From Ailanthus altissimus (Eukaryota > Streptophyta > Magnoliopsida > Sapindales > Simaroubaceae), in assembly GCA_946807835.1 (NCBI GenBank), contig OX327695.1, forward strand, positions 21,930,501 to 21,994,500: DNA of 64,000 nt. The letters run 5' to 3'. The notes under the pieces are model-generated. The model saw only the letters and a program-made list of their open reading frames with translations, made no database searches and was not told the origin of the DNA. The position numbers and the translations under genes were made by a program. This document shows positions 46,561 to 59,957 of the stretch, piece after piece; the first letter of the stretch is position 1; each line of letters begins with the position of its first letter.

Positions 46561-49500
46561 ATGGCTTGTAATTGTAACAAGAGTTTCTGCTCCAGTTACA
46601 TGCTTCTAAATCCTGAAGAAGTGGGCTTCTTTGATCTCTTTCAAATCTTGTTTTCCAGTGACATGGAGAAGAGAAAATTTGTCGACAGCTCTGAAGCGGA
46701 AGAAAATTGTTTTGGGCGAAGGTGGATCATATTTATCTCAATCGTGGTGCAGAAGTTTTTGCTGTCTGTGGCAAAGCCTTTGTCAATTATTGGGTCAGCC
46801 ATCGAGTTCTTCCTAAACCTTCTGACTGTTAACCGCAACATTGGTGTGCTCTTGCTGAATTTGTTACGAGGTTAGTTTGGTATCTTTATCCCTTTTTATT
46901 TATTTATTTACTTGATTTTGCTTCTTTTGACGCTATAACCTTTGTGGTGGCTAAGTTAACTGATAATGTCTCTTTTGCTCTATGCTTTGGCTGCAGAATA
47001 AATGATCTGGTAGTCACTTTTGTCTCACCGGCGATATATGTGTGAGAGATTAAACCTAATAACTTAAAAATAAACACATTCCGTTTCCCCTGGATCTTTT
47101 TGAAGATGACTAGCTAGTTTTGGTTATTAGAATATATTTTGCTATATGAACCTTATATCATTACACACTGGAATTAGACGTAATTAAGTGATGCCAACTA
47201 CTTGAGATTTGATATCTCAACACTTTATTAACAACGACTATAATTATAATTTGTCCGATATAATAACCACCGATGGGGAAATATTATTGAGTTTTATATA
47301 TATATATATATACTGGCTTAATGGCAAGTTGGCATTGTATTTAAAGTGGAGAAATAATTAACCGTGAAGAGAAGTAGTTAGATATTTGACAAGGATATTT
47401 TAAAAACTATTGTGAGATTCAAAAATTATTTATATGCGTTTGGTAAATTCTGTAGCTCTAATACTCTTATGAAGTTAATATAACTGAAATGAAGATTAAA
47501 AATGTATATACATATAATAATAATAATAATAATAAAAACATTTATTTATCATTTTAATCTTTTAAATTTTGACCTCTGCGATTTTTGAAATTTGATTTTT
47601 TTTTTTTTTTGGACTGAAAATATAGACTTTAACAATTACAAAATTCTCAACTTTAATATTTTAAACCTTTGCAGCTTAAACTCTGACTCAGCCCTCATTA
47701 TAAAATCTTTGAAACGAGATAAAGCAAATTTTATATAGTTTCGGGCGTCCACTTCCAGCGTGGGAGCATCATTATCTCTCCAGTGGGCCCCGCCTGCATG
47801 CTGCAGCATTATTGTGGGCCTTTCCAATTCCTGGCCCCATCACCACCCAACATTTCCAGGAGCATTACATGCCCTATTACTCCAGGGTTTTCCCGTTCTT
47901 GGTCCCATGCTCTGGACTCAGAAGCTAATATATATAAAGAATCAAGGAATTATAGGGGAAATATATGTAAAATTAATAATTCTTTACTAACTGACATTAT
48001 TATAATTAAAAGCAAGAAATGAATCTTACATTTTTTTTATCATTAAAATTAAATGAAGATGGGATAATGTGTTCTACAGGGAAGGTGGTGATGCCAGACA
48101 AAAGTTCAGCATCTTTCATATCATTCATCGGGAATTTGGACAAGCGAGTGGAATTGGATAGTAGCATCAAACATGGGGATAATGATAGGTATTATGGGAC
48201 ACTGTCTATGATGGCATCAAAAGCATCATATGAAAACAGAGCCTACATCGAAAATATAGCCACGAATCACTGGAAGGTACAATTAATTAATCAACTGTTG
48301 AACTTCCATTCATGCTAAATTTTTCTATTCAAGGTTATAAGACCACCTTAAACTTATACCTCTTGCAAATATGTTTATTTCTTGCAGATGGAATTCTTGG
48401 GATCTTATGACTATTGGAATGGTAAGAAGTAACACGAAGTAAAAAGTTATAATTTAATTTGTATATCTTACCATTCATTCATTCTTTGTTTCCTATTTTT
48501 TATGAGCATCAAAGCCCCTCATATATTCTAGAAATGGACCATTAAAGGTTACAAACTTACTAAATTATAACGGACTCTAACAATTAGTATGCCTTCATTT
48601 AATTGGCAGATTATCAAAAGAAGGCCACAACACAAGCCTTTATGCTTTATGATAAAAACGATGAGCAGGACACTATTGTTGTGTCCTTTAGAGGTACTGA
48701 ACCATTTGATGCAGACGCATGGTGTTCTGACTTTGATCTCTCTTGGTATGAGATCGATGGCATGGGGAAGATTCACGGTGGGTTTATGAAAGCTCTAGGC
48801 TTGCAAAAGAGCATAGGTTGGCCAAAAGAAGTCATCAAGCAAGAAAACCGCCCACTGCCCTTAGCTTACTATGCAATCAGGGATAATCTAAAAGAGCTTC
48901 TGAGCAAAAATGATAGAGCAAAGTACATCCTGACAGGCCACAGTCTAGGCGGCGCGCTGGCAATTCTCTTTGCAGCAGTTCTTACTTTGCACGAGGAGAC
49001 ATGGTTGTTGGAGAAATTGGAGGGGGTATATACATTTGGGCAACCCAGGGTAGGAGATGAGAAGTTTGCGGAGTACATGCAAAAGAAGTTGAGAGAGCAT
49101 CAAGTTAAATACTTTAGGTTTGTTTACAGTAATGATATAGTGCCTAGGTTGCCTTTTGATAACTCAGATCTTATGTTCAAGCACTTCGGAATCTGCCTCT
49201 ATTTCAATCGCCACTACGAACCAAAGGTGAGCATCTGTCTTCTTCAATCACAAACACATTAAATGAATTTAACCAGCTAACTTTGGTTCAGAAAGACAAA
49301 CTTAGGAACACTCATCTTTTATTTTCCATAGATATATCTAGAGGATTAAAATTTTCTGTGCGAAGCTAATTGATATATATCAAAATTTCATATTCTTTCA
49401 ATGTTTGGTTTAACATATACGTACTCTTAAAACACACGCTAATGTAATCTTATAAGTAATTAATGAGAGATTAACAATTGAATACTCCAATATGTGCAAA

Positions 49501-49829
49501 TCTTAGACTTTATGAATTCGTGTCCACTTCTAATATTCATACGCAATTTTTTGGTGCTTTCAACACAGGTGGTTCCAGAAGAACCAAACAAGAATTACTT
49601 CTCACCACTGCAGGTGATACCCATGACGATAAATGCATTTTGGGAGCTGATAAGAGGCTTCACGTTACCTCGCACAAAGGGACCGGATTATAAGGAAGGA
49701 TGGTTACTCAGAGTGTTAAGGGTAATTGGATTGATAGTGCCTGGTCTACCAGCTCACTGTCCCCAAGATTATGTAAACGCCACTCGCCTGAGATTCTTGG
49801 ATGCTGTCTTCCACTCTAAGGAAATGTAA
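46561..49829 (+). CDS. OBL1-like: Class-3 triacylglycerol lipase, OBL1-like, tandem copy 2 (five exons)
   Basis: Proposed join: 46561-46870, 48080-48276, 48388-48421, 48610-49226, 49569-49829; GT-AG introns, consistent phases, 472 residues. The architecture is identical to copy 1, including the 34-bp exon 3 and a 617-bp exon 4. The hydrophobic segment is at about residues 55-90. Catalytic candidates are Ser about 292 (GHSLGGAL), Asp about 356 (SNDIVPRLP) and His about 449 ([13 protein letters not shown]). The [10 protein letters not shown] loop is conserved. Same direction as copy 1, 6.3 kb apart. Differences are mostly at variable surface sites and the extreme C-terminus. Intact by eye, so probably functional; role in acylglycerol hydrolysis is inferred from the family. 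Confidence 0.92.
47294..47312. repeat. (TA)n microsatellite in intron 1
   Basis: About nine TA units in intron 1 of lipase gene 2. Confidence 0.85.
47515..47535. repeat. (TAA)n microsatellite in intron 1
   Basis: Seven TAA units; a T14-type homopolymer follows at about 47597-47610. Both are in intron 1 of lipase gene 2. Confidence 0.85.
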
Positions 49830-49900
49830 TCCAGTGGTGTTTCAATGAACATTCATGCGAGATCCTAAAGATTAGCCCAATTGGTTAGCCAGCCTTCTGT

Positions 49901-49906
49901 AATAAA
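49901..49906 (+). terminator. Polyadenylation signal of lipase gene 2
   Basis: AATAAA 72 bp past the stop codon at 49829, in a sensible position for a plant poly(A) signal. Confidence 0.6.
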
Positions 49907-51414
49907 GTTAAAGAGGTTAGGAATTGAGTCCCTCCGTTACCAATTTCGGAATGGAAGTTATTCAATGTCTTCTCTTATTTGCCAGTAGGATGGAATTAAG
50001 TGTGTGAAATCAAAATCAAAAACAAAAAACTTCATGCGAGTTTAAAAATGTTCTTATATAACTCCCACATTTCAATATTTAGTTTTGACGCCTTGGAGTT
50101 ATCCTTTCTTTGCAATTTATTGAAAATTTTGTTGGTTGCAATTTTGTGTTTGAAAAAAATGTCATTTTTAGTTGATATAATTGATAAATACTCAATCTCT
50201 TTAAGGATATGTTCTGCTACTTTTTACTATTATTTTTGTTTATGATGTAGAGATTTAGAGAAGGTAAAAATATTATATTACTTGTTGTATTTTTATTGAT
50301 AAATGTCTAAATATTTATAGAGTTTATAATAAATTAAAATAAAAAAAGATAAACTTAAAAAAGAAATAAATCTAATAAAAATAAATTAAAATAGAAAAAA
50401 TAAACTTAATAAAAATAAATTAATATATAAAAAAGATATACTTAAAAAGAGAAATAGATTTAATAAATTGAGAAACTAAAAAGAGTATAGCCTATTTATA
50501 TAGAATAGTAAAAGAGCTCATATTTTTAAAATAAATAAATTTAAATTAAACTAAATCTTTTAATTTTCTTATCACATGAATCATAACTATTAAATTGATA
50601 TATATCAATTGAATTAAAAACGAAATTGATATTTTTCTTTTGTGTTTTGATTAGATCAGCGTGTTGTCAATAATCTTTTGCATTGGTTCATTATTAAGCA
50701 GACTTTAATTTTTTGTTAAATAGAAATATATTATGATGAATAAATACCATCAACAGACACGTTGGAATACATTATGACGAGTAAATAGGACAGTTTACAC
50801 GCAAAACAATATTGTAAAATTTATCTAGAAAGCATCTTTATGATATAAAGAAATGCAAATTTAGGTGAGGTCAAGTCAATTGAATTAATTAGCAGCGAAA
50901 ACTTTGTGCTAGTTGCCATCAATATTCATCATGTTTTGCGTGTTGACAACATGCCATGCCACTATCTGAAACTAATTAGATCTATATGGTTTATGGTTTA
51001 TACGCAGAATTAGGCAACCAAAACTTGGTCCACGAAAAGCATTACGAGTAAATGCTTGTGATTTATGGCTCAAATAATTCCATTGTTATTATCTTTTTGA
51101 TTTTACAATAATAAGAAAAAATGGGGCAAGTACTAATTTTTTTCTGAAATAAATTACATAGTGTGAAAATAATTCAATTATTTATCCAGCAATAGCTTCC
51201 AACCCATAATATTCATTCTCTCTTTGATGTGAGGTGATGGCTTCATATAGAATTTTTGGTGATTATAATCTTGAGGCTTGGAATAGTGAGTCTCGTTGGT
51301 CTAATCGATATCTTGTGCAGTCGCGACATCGCACAAAAAGCATTTGTGGAGTTGCCAAGTGAGAAGGAGGAAAATCTCCAATATTATAGATGGCTATATC
51401 GTCAATAATGTTTG
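49907..51414. other. 3' flank of lipase gene 2, AT-rich
   Basis: At 50260-50480 A-rich units like 'aataaattaaaatagaaaaa' and 'ataaacttaa' recur imperfectly. No gene recognised; an 81-codon frame at 50000-50245 lacks features. A short open stretch at 51240-51350 is unidentified. Confidence 0.45.
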
Positions 51415-54400
51415 CTTAGTTTTGCCATGAACCTGTTGACCATACTCACAGCATTTGAGATGTCATGTCTAATACATATTATGGCATATATAAGAGATCC
51501 TACAACATTTGATATGGCACTTTCTCCATGAATGCTACTTCTTCTTCTGTTGATGGTGACTAATCATTGAACAAATTAAATATGTTGCTATAGAGTTTTG
51601 ACACTTTTGGCAACATTCATCCCAAAATTAATTAATAATCACTGCACATATTTCTTTTATTTTAAAAACATATACTTGGCATTCTATCTATTTTGATCTT
51701 CATCCCAAGTATTTTTTTGCTTGCTCTAAAATCTTTCATGTCAAATTAAATGCTCAATCTAGTCTTCAATTTTGTAATTTCAGCCTTGTCATGACATGCT
51801 ACCAACATATCATTCATATATAATAGTAAGTAGATATCTCCACATTAATTTAAACACTTAAAATAAATACAACTATCATGAATACTTCTACTAAAACCAT
51901 TATACAATATAAAGATATCAAATCTCCTATATCATTGTTTGAGAGTTTGTTTGAGTCCTTTGAGATACGATTTTAATAAGCATACCCAATCTTCTTTCTT
52001 GAGCCTTGAATCCTCTTGGCTAACTTATATAGATCTCTTTATCAAGCTCTTCATCTAAGAAGGTTGTCTTAACATCCAATTACTCTAATTTCAAGTTCAA
52101 AGTAATAATGATGGCCAATAACACTCTTATAGAGTTGCAACTTACTACAATTAAGAAGATTTTAATATAATCCATTCATTTTCTCTATGGAAATTCTCTA
52201 GTAACCAACCTTCCTTTAAATCTGGGTGGATCATTGCTTGTCACACCTTCTTTGAGCTTAAAAATCCATTTGCAGCTTATAATCCTACGGTTGACAGATT
52301 TCTATACCAATGTCCATATCTTGTTCTTATTAAGAGACTTAATCTTTTCTTCCATTGCTTTTTGCCACTTGTCTTTATTATTGCTATAAATAGCTTCATG
52401 TTAATCCTTAGGCCCATTATCATTTAGCTTTTCAGTTGAGACAAGTGCAAATGTATCTGCATATGCATACTTTTTAAATGGCTTGATCTATCGCCTTCTG
52501 CAATCTCTTGTAAACCAATAATTTGATACGTTGAATCCACTTTAATCTTTTTTTTCATTTTAATCTGTATCTTCATTAGAGGTCTGCTAATCTGATCCCT
52601 AATTTCGTTCCTTATTTACTTTACTTAGTCCAGAACCTTTAAATTTACCCAGTTCATTAGGTTTAAAGTAAAGTACCCTCATTGAATGTAATATCTCTAC
52701 TGATGCTACATCTTAGTGGTTTAAGATACCCTTTAATACCATCTGGATTACCAATAAAGATACCCTTTAATGCTCTTGGTTCAAGTTTGTCTTACTTTAT
52801 GCACGTAAAAGTATGGTAGCCAAAGATCTTCAAATTCTTATATTCTGTAGTGTGTCTAGACCATACTTCTTCTAGTGTCTTTAAATTAAGGGCTATGGAA
52901 GGGCTTTTGTTCACAAGAAAACTAATTATAACAACAATCTCACCCTAAAAATTCTTAGTAAATTTTGCAATGAATAACATGCATTTTACTTTCTCTAGTA
53001 AGTTTTTGTTTAACTTCTCAACTATACCATTTTATTGTGGTGTCATCTTGATAGTCATATGCCTAGCTATTTTATTTTAGCTATAACATTCATCAAAAAC
53101 TTTATTGTAGTATTTAACCTTCTTATCTTCTTACCATTTTAGTTATTTACAAGGAATTTTCAAGCATTAAATTTCCTAAAGACTTGATCCTTGCTTTTTA
53201 GAGGATAAATCCATACTTCTCTAGAGAAGCCTTCAACCAAAGTTATGAAGTATCTAGCACCTCTAAGTGATGGTGTTTGTGATCTTCCTAATATATGTAA
53301 TCTGGTATAGATATGGTATTTTAAGCTGTTGTATGAAACCTAACCCTGCTGGCCTTCTTAAATACATACTAGTAACAGAATATAAGTCATCCAATTTTCA
53401 CATTTTCATGCTCTCTTTGCTTTTGAAGTTCTTTCAACCTTTTTTTTTTTACTCATATGCCCCATTTTAAGATGCCATAGCATTGTCTTATCCTTTACTG
53501 GTTGTATAGCTACAGTAATATATCCCATTTCAGCACTACTAGCAAACACGTAAAAATTCTTTATATTTTTTCCCTTCATGATCAACATTGACCCCTTAAA
53601 GACTTTGACGAACTTAGAAGCTGACTCAAAACTATAGTCAGATTCATCTAATACCCCCCAAAAAGATTATGTTTCATTTTAAATGAGGAACATGGGTTAT
53701 ATTCTTTAGCTCTTATACCATCCCATCGTGTAATTTTAACCTAATAGACCTAATGCCAATACTATCACATGCAATGTTATATTCCAATCAAGATCTTTCC
53801 CTTGTTTTTGATTTGATGATGAACAAATTGAGACTTATTAAGGAACATGTGAAATAAGTAATCAGAGTTAAGAATTCACTCACCTTCAGTCCCTTTATCA
53901 GTTACTATAAGTGTTTCAGTACTCTTATATCCTTTTGTCTTAGCAATAGCAACATTGTCGTTTAATTTTTGTTTCTCCATGGGCTTGTTCTTTTTTTTTT
54001 TGGGCAATTTCTCTTGAAGTGGCCTTCTTTATGATATTGAAAACATATTAGTTTCTTAGGCTTTGACCTAGATTTACTTCTGTTTTTCCCTTTTTGTTCT
54101 TTCTTCTTAGATCTCTCTCTAGCCATCAAACCTTCACTAGAGTGTGAATCTTTAATCTCATTTCTTTTCTTTAAATATTTAGAATTCTAGGTTGCTTTGA
54201 CATCCTTCATTGTCAAAGTTTCTCTTCTATATAATAAAGTATCTACAAAATGTTCATATATATCAATGAGAAAGCTCAAAAGAAATATTGCTTTGTCTTT
54301 ATCTTCTAATTTAATATCAATATTCTCAATATCAAGAATGATCTTATTGAACTAATCTAAATGACCCTTCACATAGGTACCCTTTTGCATAGTAAAAGAA

Positions 54401-54694
54401 TATAGTATTTTCTTTATACACAACTTATTGGCGAGAGACTTTGTCATATATAAAGCCTTTAACTTGTGCCATAAACCCAAGAAAATAGTCTCATATGTCA
54501 CTTCCCTTAACACTTCATTAGTTAAACTTAGAATAATGGCATTATGTGCCTTTCTATCAATCTCAGAGAGGTCTTCTATTTTATATGGACTTCATCCTAA
54601 ATCTCCAGATGTTGATGTCATTTTAATCATTGAATTTCTCAATGTCATGCTTTACTATTGACATATTCAAAAATTCAATGCTCTAAGACCAATT
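51415..54694 (-). pseudogene. Ty1-copia gag-pol on the minus strand, 3' truncated
   Basis: Minus-strand motifs in order: gag zinc knuckle with a lost cysteine (CFQYHKEGHFKRNCP, about 54060-54010), GAG-pre-integrase 'LWHLKMGHMSKK' (about 53490-53450), RT start 'SCKWIFKLKEG' (about 52280-52245), and RT end 'VGSLIYAIICIRHDISNAVS' (about 51520-51460) with 'RFMAKLS'. Translation has many stops. Similarity ends near 51415, before RNase H, and no second LTR was found, so the 3' end is deleted. The 5' LTR is at 54695-55165. The knuckle lacks the second Cys (Tyr). Confidence 0.8.
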
Positions 54695-55165
54695 TGTTAT
54701 GAATTTACCCCAAAATCAAGCTTTAAAGACTCTCCAAGAACATGATCAATCCATACATAAAATAAAAATACAAATCAAGAAATAGACATTAAATGAAAAT
54801 AGAGCAAGAACACAAAAGATATGTGCTTCTAGCAAGCCCTACTCCATAAGGAAGAGCACTCTTGTAAGTCTTTATTGAATCAAGATCAAATTTTGATTAC
54901 AATCTAAATACATTAGAGAACATGTCTCTCTTTCAAACTCTCTCTATTTCTCAGTTTATCAACTTCATTTTTTTAGAACTTTGGCTTTATAACTGATTTA
55001 ATCCAGTCACATGTTCCTCATGTGATCGCTTAAAGGGCTAAACTTGCATATGAGCCATACACGTTCTCAGCTGTTTTAACTACCTTTGAACTAATTTTTG
55101 GAGCCAAAACACATCTACAACTACTTACTGAATTCCAGCTGTTGGATTTTTCAATTCCCATCACA
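54695..55165 (-). repeat. 5' LTR of the minus-strand copia
   Basis: On the minus strand the LTR reads TGTGATGGGAATTG ... AAATTCATAACA (about 471 bp). It is followed after one base by ATTGGTCTTAGAGC, a near match to the initiator-methionine tRNA primer site TTGGTATCAGAGC (54677-54692). Orientation and element class agree with the coding relic. Confidence 0.8.
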
Positions 55166-55275
55166 CTTAAATTAGTTCAACTTGTAGGGCTTGCACTCCC
55201 TAGATTAGCTGCTCATAATCCCTAGGATTATGTTAATGTAACTCGATTGGATCGCATGATTTATATTTAAGACTC
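55166..55275 (+). pseudogene. Relic of a lipase exon 5
   Basis: Plus-strand translation gives 'LVGLALPRLAAHN', one stop, then 'DYVNVTRL', clearly homologous to the last exon of the two lipase genes (GLVIPG...[13 protein letters not shown]), including the probable catalytic His. It starts directly at the end of the copia LTR (55165), which cut off its 5' part. No intact frame. Confidence 0.75.
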
Positions 55276-55496
55276 CAAGAAAAACATTTTAAAAATGGAT
55301 AAAGCTTCAGAGCACAAGACTAAATATTACTTGTATTGGCAGTAAAAAAATATTTAGAAAATATGTTTTTATTATAATTAGACTGTCTAATAAATGTTAT
55401 TTGTATGAAGAATTGAAGATTAATATTATTATTTTCTTTGAAGGTAACATTGGCAATGGGGTGGCTTTTATTGAAATAGAATAAATAAATAAATTT

Positions 55497-55650
55497 AGGG
55501 GCAGAGAGCCTTTAATGTATAGACTTTGATATAGCTTGATATGAAATGGATGGTGTGGGTAATATACACAGAGGTTTACTGAAAGCTCTATGTTTACGAA
55601 ACAACACTTATTGGCCTAAAGATATCAACGAGCAAGACGATTGTTAAGGT
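55497..55650 (+). pseudogene. Relic of a lipase exon 4
   Basis: Translation gives 'DFDIA', a stop, 'YEMDGVGNIHRGLLKALCL' and 'WPKDINEQDD', matching the exon-4 part '[20 protein letters not shown]' region of the active lipases. The catalytic Ser motif that should follow is missing. It is downstream of an exon-5 relic, so the two fragments come from different copies or a rearranged one. Confidence 0.8.
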
Positions 55651-57246
55651 TAAGGTGGATATCCAACACTGCTACCTGTGAGAGACTATTGGTTGAAAAA
55701 AAGTTCAGTTGGGATTTTGGGGCAATAGCCTACATACGACTTTAGCTTGAGTTAAGGCTTGGCCTTGGCTCATTAAGCTTTTCAACTTTTTTACAACCCG
55801 AGTTTAGACTTTAGAGATATAGATCCACTACACTAAAGAAGGTTCTTTGAAGTCCAGGTGATGAAATTTTATAATTTATCTGAGCACTGGTTTTTTTAAC
55901 CAAAAATATGACTCTACATTATAAAATAAACCAATATATATATATATATATATTTTAAAAGGTGAATAAATTTGGGCCATCGGCTTTAGGTTGAAGATCT
56001 TTCTTTCTCCACTAGCCCTTTTTATAAGTCTTTACATTGTGCATATATTGGGTTTTACTAATTTTTTTTAATCTCTGTTAGGGAGGGCATCAAATTGTGT
56101 TTAGAATGGATATCTTTAAATTTGTGTCTGCATCCACTTCAAAAAAAAATATCGATTCCTTCTCAAAATCAATACAGGCGTAAAATTTTATTATTAAACC
56201 TGCTTTAGTGGATATATACTTTATACCAAAGCCACAATGGGTTATCTGTAAATTTTAAGTGAGTTGTAAATTAATATAATAAAATATATTTATAATCTTA
56301 ATTTCAAATAAAATCTTAAAAATGTATCCATCAAAATCATATCACAAATTTAAATTTATAATTATAACAAGATGAAACATAACAATATTTAAAATATTCT
56401 CAAATGAATAAATAAAAAATATATAAAATAACTAATATAATAAAAAAAAATCAACTCTACAATCAAAGTCCCAAGCAAGTTCATTACTAATCTTATTTCA
56501 AAATAAAATTAAAAATTCAACACTAAGTTTACACATTTCCATCTTAATTAGCAATAGTTGCATCGCTCGTTTAATATGAGGGAATATTAATGAGAAAATA
56601 AATTAAATATGTTAACTTTTCAAAAAAAAAATTAAACACATTAATATTCACGAATACCCGCAATGAATATTGCCTGATATTTAATCAAATCCCTATCCAT
56701 CCCTAACATATTGTAGGTTTTTATTTTGTGTACTAAATTCATTCTAAATTTGCTTCAAACCTTACCATATCCTTCCTAATAAAATCCAATTTTATCCGTC
56801 TACAGATTTACATGTCATTTGATAGATAAACAACGGAAAATAAATCAAAACTAAAAAAAATCAAAACACCTAATTAGGAGAGATGTAATGGCTTTAACCC
56901 TTAAAAGACTATGAAACTTAAAATAATACAAGAGCAAGATGTAAAACAAAAGGAAAAAAACTAATGCATGGAGACATAAAATTCAAGAAGCTAAAAAACT
57001 TTAACACCCAGAGCTAGAGAAACCATTTGCATAATTAGAAATAAGCTTAGCATTGAATCTTGAAGAAAGATCCCACCAAAAGATCCATATAATTAGTCAT
57101 GACATCAGTAGTAGCATTATTTTCTGAAAAGGTTTTACACTTGCTGGACATACTGAAAACTATGAAGAATCAAGATAAAATAATTGCCAATAACAACAAG
57201 CAAAATCAGTTCAAAAACAACAAGAAAGGATAAACTGTAACAAAAC
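55651..57246. other. Non-coding spacer
   Basis: Includes an (AT)10 microsatellite (55934-55953) and a possible hAT-like inverted pair (TTAGGGAGGG near 56078 and CCATCCCTAA near 56699) without target duplication. The 5' part of the following copia (LTR and most of gag) was not found here. Confidence 0.4.
55934..55953. repeat. (AT)10 microsatellite
   Basis: Uninterrupted AT run of 20 bp in the spacer downstream of the lipase relics. Confidence 0.9.
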
Positions 57247-58535
57247 CACTTGTTAGATTTGCTATAAAGCTAACTACATTGCCTTAGAATGTTGGAACAG
57301 GCTTAACCATGACTATCAAGTAGAAGAAAGTCAACAAGCACTACCTTCCATGCAATTAAACAATGAGAACGACGAGAATATATTCTTCACAGATTTTGGG
57401 GCTACCACGCATGTTATTAACAATACAAGTAACTTGACAATATTCTTTCCATGCAAGGGAAATGACTCCTTATATGTTGGTAATGGAGATGTCTTAAAAT
57501 TTATGCTCATGAGAGAAACTATTATTGGAAATTTGAAATTAAAAAGCATACTTGTGGTTCCAAATATTAACAAAAATTTATTATCAATTGAACAACTTAC
57601 AAATGATAATTCATGCTTTATTGAGTTTTATCCTAATGGTTTTATCATTAAGGATCAACAGGGCAAGACAATAGCCAAAGGATATAGAAAAATAGGGCTT
57701 TACGCCCTTGAGAAAACTCCAAAGCAAGTGTTTATGATCATTTAAGCAAATAAGCACCTTTTGACAATTGGCATCAGCGATTAGGACATCTAAACAAGAA
57801 GTTCTTGAAACATTTCATGAAAAACAACTCATTAATATAAATAGCTAGGAAAAATCATATTCTATTTGTACTAGTTGTCAAATGGGAGATAGTTGCAAAC
57901 TTCCCTTTAACTTATCTAATAAAATTACCAATTTGCCTCTTGAAAGAATCAATTGTGATTTACAGGGTCATGCCCCTATTACTTCTACTTAAGGTTTTAA
58001 ATACTATATTATTTTTATTGATGATTGTTCTAAGTTTATTTGGTTATATCCCTCAAAGAATAAATTTAACTTTTTTTTTATTGTTTTATTAAACTCCAAA
58101 GGCTTGTAGAGAATCAATTTGACAAAAAAATCAAGGCTTTTCAATGTAATGAAGGTGGTAAGTTCCAATAAAAAATATTCAAAAATCATCTAAGTCAATG
58201 TAGAATCCTATAATAACTTTCATGTCCTCACACACCTAAGTAAAACAGAATAACTGAAAGGAAGCATAGACACCTTGTAGAGACCAGGCTAACACTTTTG
58301 TTCCAAGCAAATTTTCCATTACATTTATGGGTTGAAGCATTTATGATAGCTATTTACCTAATTAAACAAATGCCTTCCTCAAATCTAAAATTGAAAATTC
58401 CTTATTTTAAACTTTATAAAAAGCAACCCAACTATAACAATCTAAGAATTTTTGGATGTATACTTAAAGAAATATGGTAAGAATAAGTTTGTAAAAAGAA
58501 CTTATCCTTATATATTCATTGGTTATAAACCCAAC
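57247..58535 (+). pseudogene. Ty1-copia gag-protease-integrase, first part
   Basis: A broken zinc knuckle near 57247-57300 ('CYKANYIALECWNR') precedes the protease: FFTDFGATTHVINN (57380-57420), with D-F-G instead of D-S/T-G. Then 'ILVVPNINKNLLSI', GAG-pre-integrase 'WHQRLGHLNKKFL' at about 57770, and integrase with 'CQMGDSCKLPF', 'IIFIDDCSKFIWLY' (58010-58055) and 'FPLHLWVEAFMIAIYLI' (58310-58360). It ends 'FIGYKPN' at 58535, where the solo LTR is inserted. The knuckle/protease context resembles the Ale/Retrofit group; that subgroup call is tentative. Confidence 0.8.
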
Positions 58536-59957
58536 TGATGAATACTTGAAATTACACATTTAATCAGAGTTTTACATCATTATTTTGTATTACTAGTGTC
58601 ATCAACCTCTCTAACTTAAACATGTTTACAATATTGTACCTAATTAGCTTTTAACTGTTTTGTGGTAAATTTAGTAATATTGGTATAACTTTTTTGCTAG
58701 AAATCCAATTTGAGTTATTCTTGATCCTGTTAATAGCTGCTTCAATGAAATAAAATATTTTATTTCATAATAAATTTAAATTTAAGCATTTAAAGGGTGA
58801 AAAATGGCCTAAAATAGAACTAATCTGCAATACCTAATCCAAACAGTCATCAGTATTTGGCCCATAACTAAAAACATACGTATATAATATGTATGAAACA
58901 ACTTAATTTGAAAAGATAAGAGATTTATCTAAAACCTTGATGTTTTGAGTGGAAACTAATTCAGAAGACATCAAGATAAACAATCAAATAGGTATATTAA
59001 TGATAATCAATGCAAAATAATTGCTACTTCTCTTGACTTTTATCATCCAAGTAATTTTCTCTTCATTTGTCTTTATTTTTCTTTATTTTTTTATAAATAG
59101 ATAGCATTTTATGCCCAAGGTATGTAATTAGAGAGTTAGACTTTAGTTTAAAATACTGGTCTTTTGTATTATTTCGTTGTAGTATTATTTCTTTTGTTTA
59201 CTATTCTAAAGTCATGTTATCTCTTCTTTCATCTCTTTTATTTTTCTTTAATTTTATTATGTCCAAGTAATTTTCTTTTTGCTAAAGTAAAATGGTAAAA
59301 CTCTTGGTAAAGTAATATATATACTTAATTCTTATTCATAAATTTAATGTTTCATTCTTAAGTTATGCAAATTTATATATGATATATTTATTTTGTTTGC
59401 AATGTTGATATCTTTTCTTGTAAAGTAGTGTATTTTAATTTATTATAGACAACTTTTATGGTTTGCACAATAAATTTTTAAAACCATGTACAAGATTTGG
59501 TATAGATACATTTTCTTATAAAGTGGGAGTATTGATTTATTATAGACAAATATAAAGATTAGTATAATAAATACTTAATCCCATTTACAAGATTTTGTGT
59601 ATAATAATTGAAAAACAAATATATACAAGTTAAAATATAAATGATGATGAATCTAAATTGTTATATGTTCCAATTAGAACTTCTTTTGTGTGAGGATTCT
59701 AATTTAATTATAAAAAGAGTTTAAAATATTCTTATTTCATATGCTAAGAGTGGATCCCCATAACCTTAGTATTTATTTTAATTGGTTAATTAAATTATTA
59801 TTTGTAAACATCTTATATTGCTTTATTTGTCTTCAAAGTATTTATAATTTATAATTTTAATTCCACTTCCCTATAGATCAACTCTGTTCTCACCAGGTTA
59901 TTTATTACTTCAACAATTCTACACTTGAGAATAAATTTATATATTCTGGACATGTCA
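58536..59957 (+). mobile_element. Solo LTR of the element A family, 1422 bp
   Basis: Runs TGATGAATACTTG ... GGACATGTCA, aligned throughout to the 5' LTR of element A (2834-4267). It is flanked by CCAAC (58531-58535) and CTAAC (59958-59962), a 5-bp duplication with one mismatch. Removing it with one copy joins 'FIGYKPN' and 'HKGYICL' of the copia integrase-RT linker in one frame. No internal sequence remains. Confidence 0.9.

Noticed and set aside
47636..48022. Frames of 63-79 codons in intron 1 of lipase gene 2
   Set aside because: Lie in an intron between well-supported exons and show no domain; both strands overlap.
56077..56709. Possible hAT element with TTAGGGAGGG/CCATCCCTAA ends
   Set aside because: End similarity is short and no 8-bp duplication was found on the flanks.
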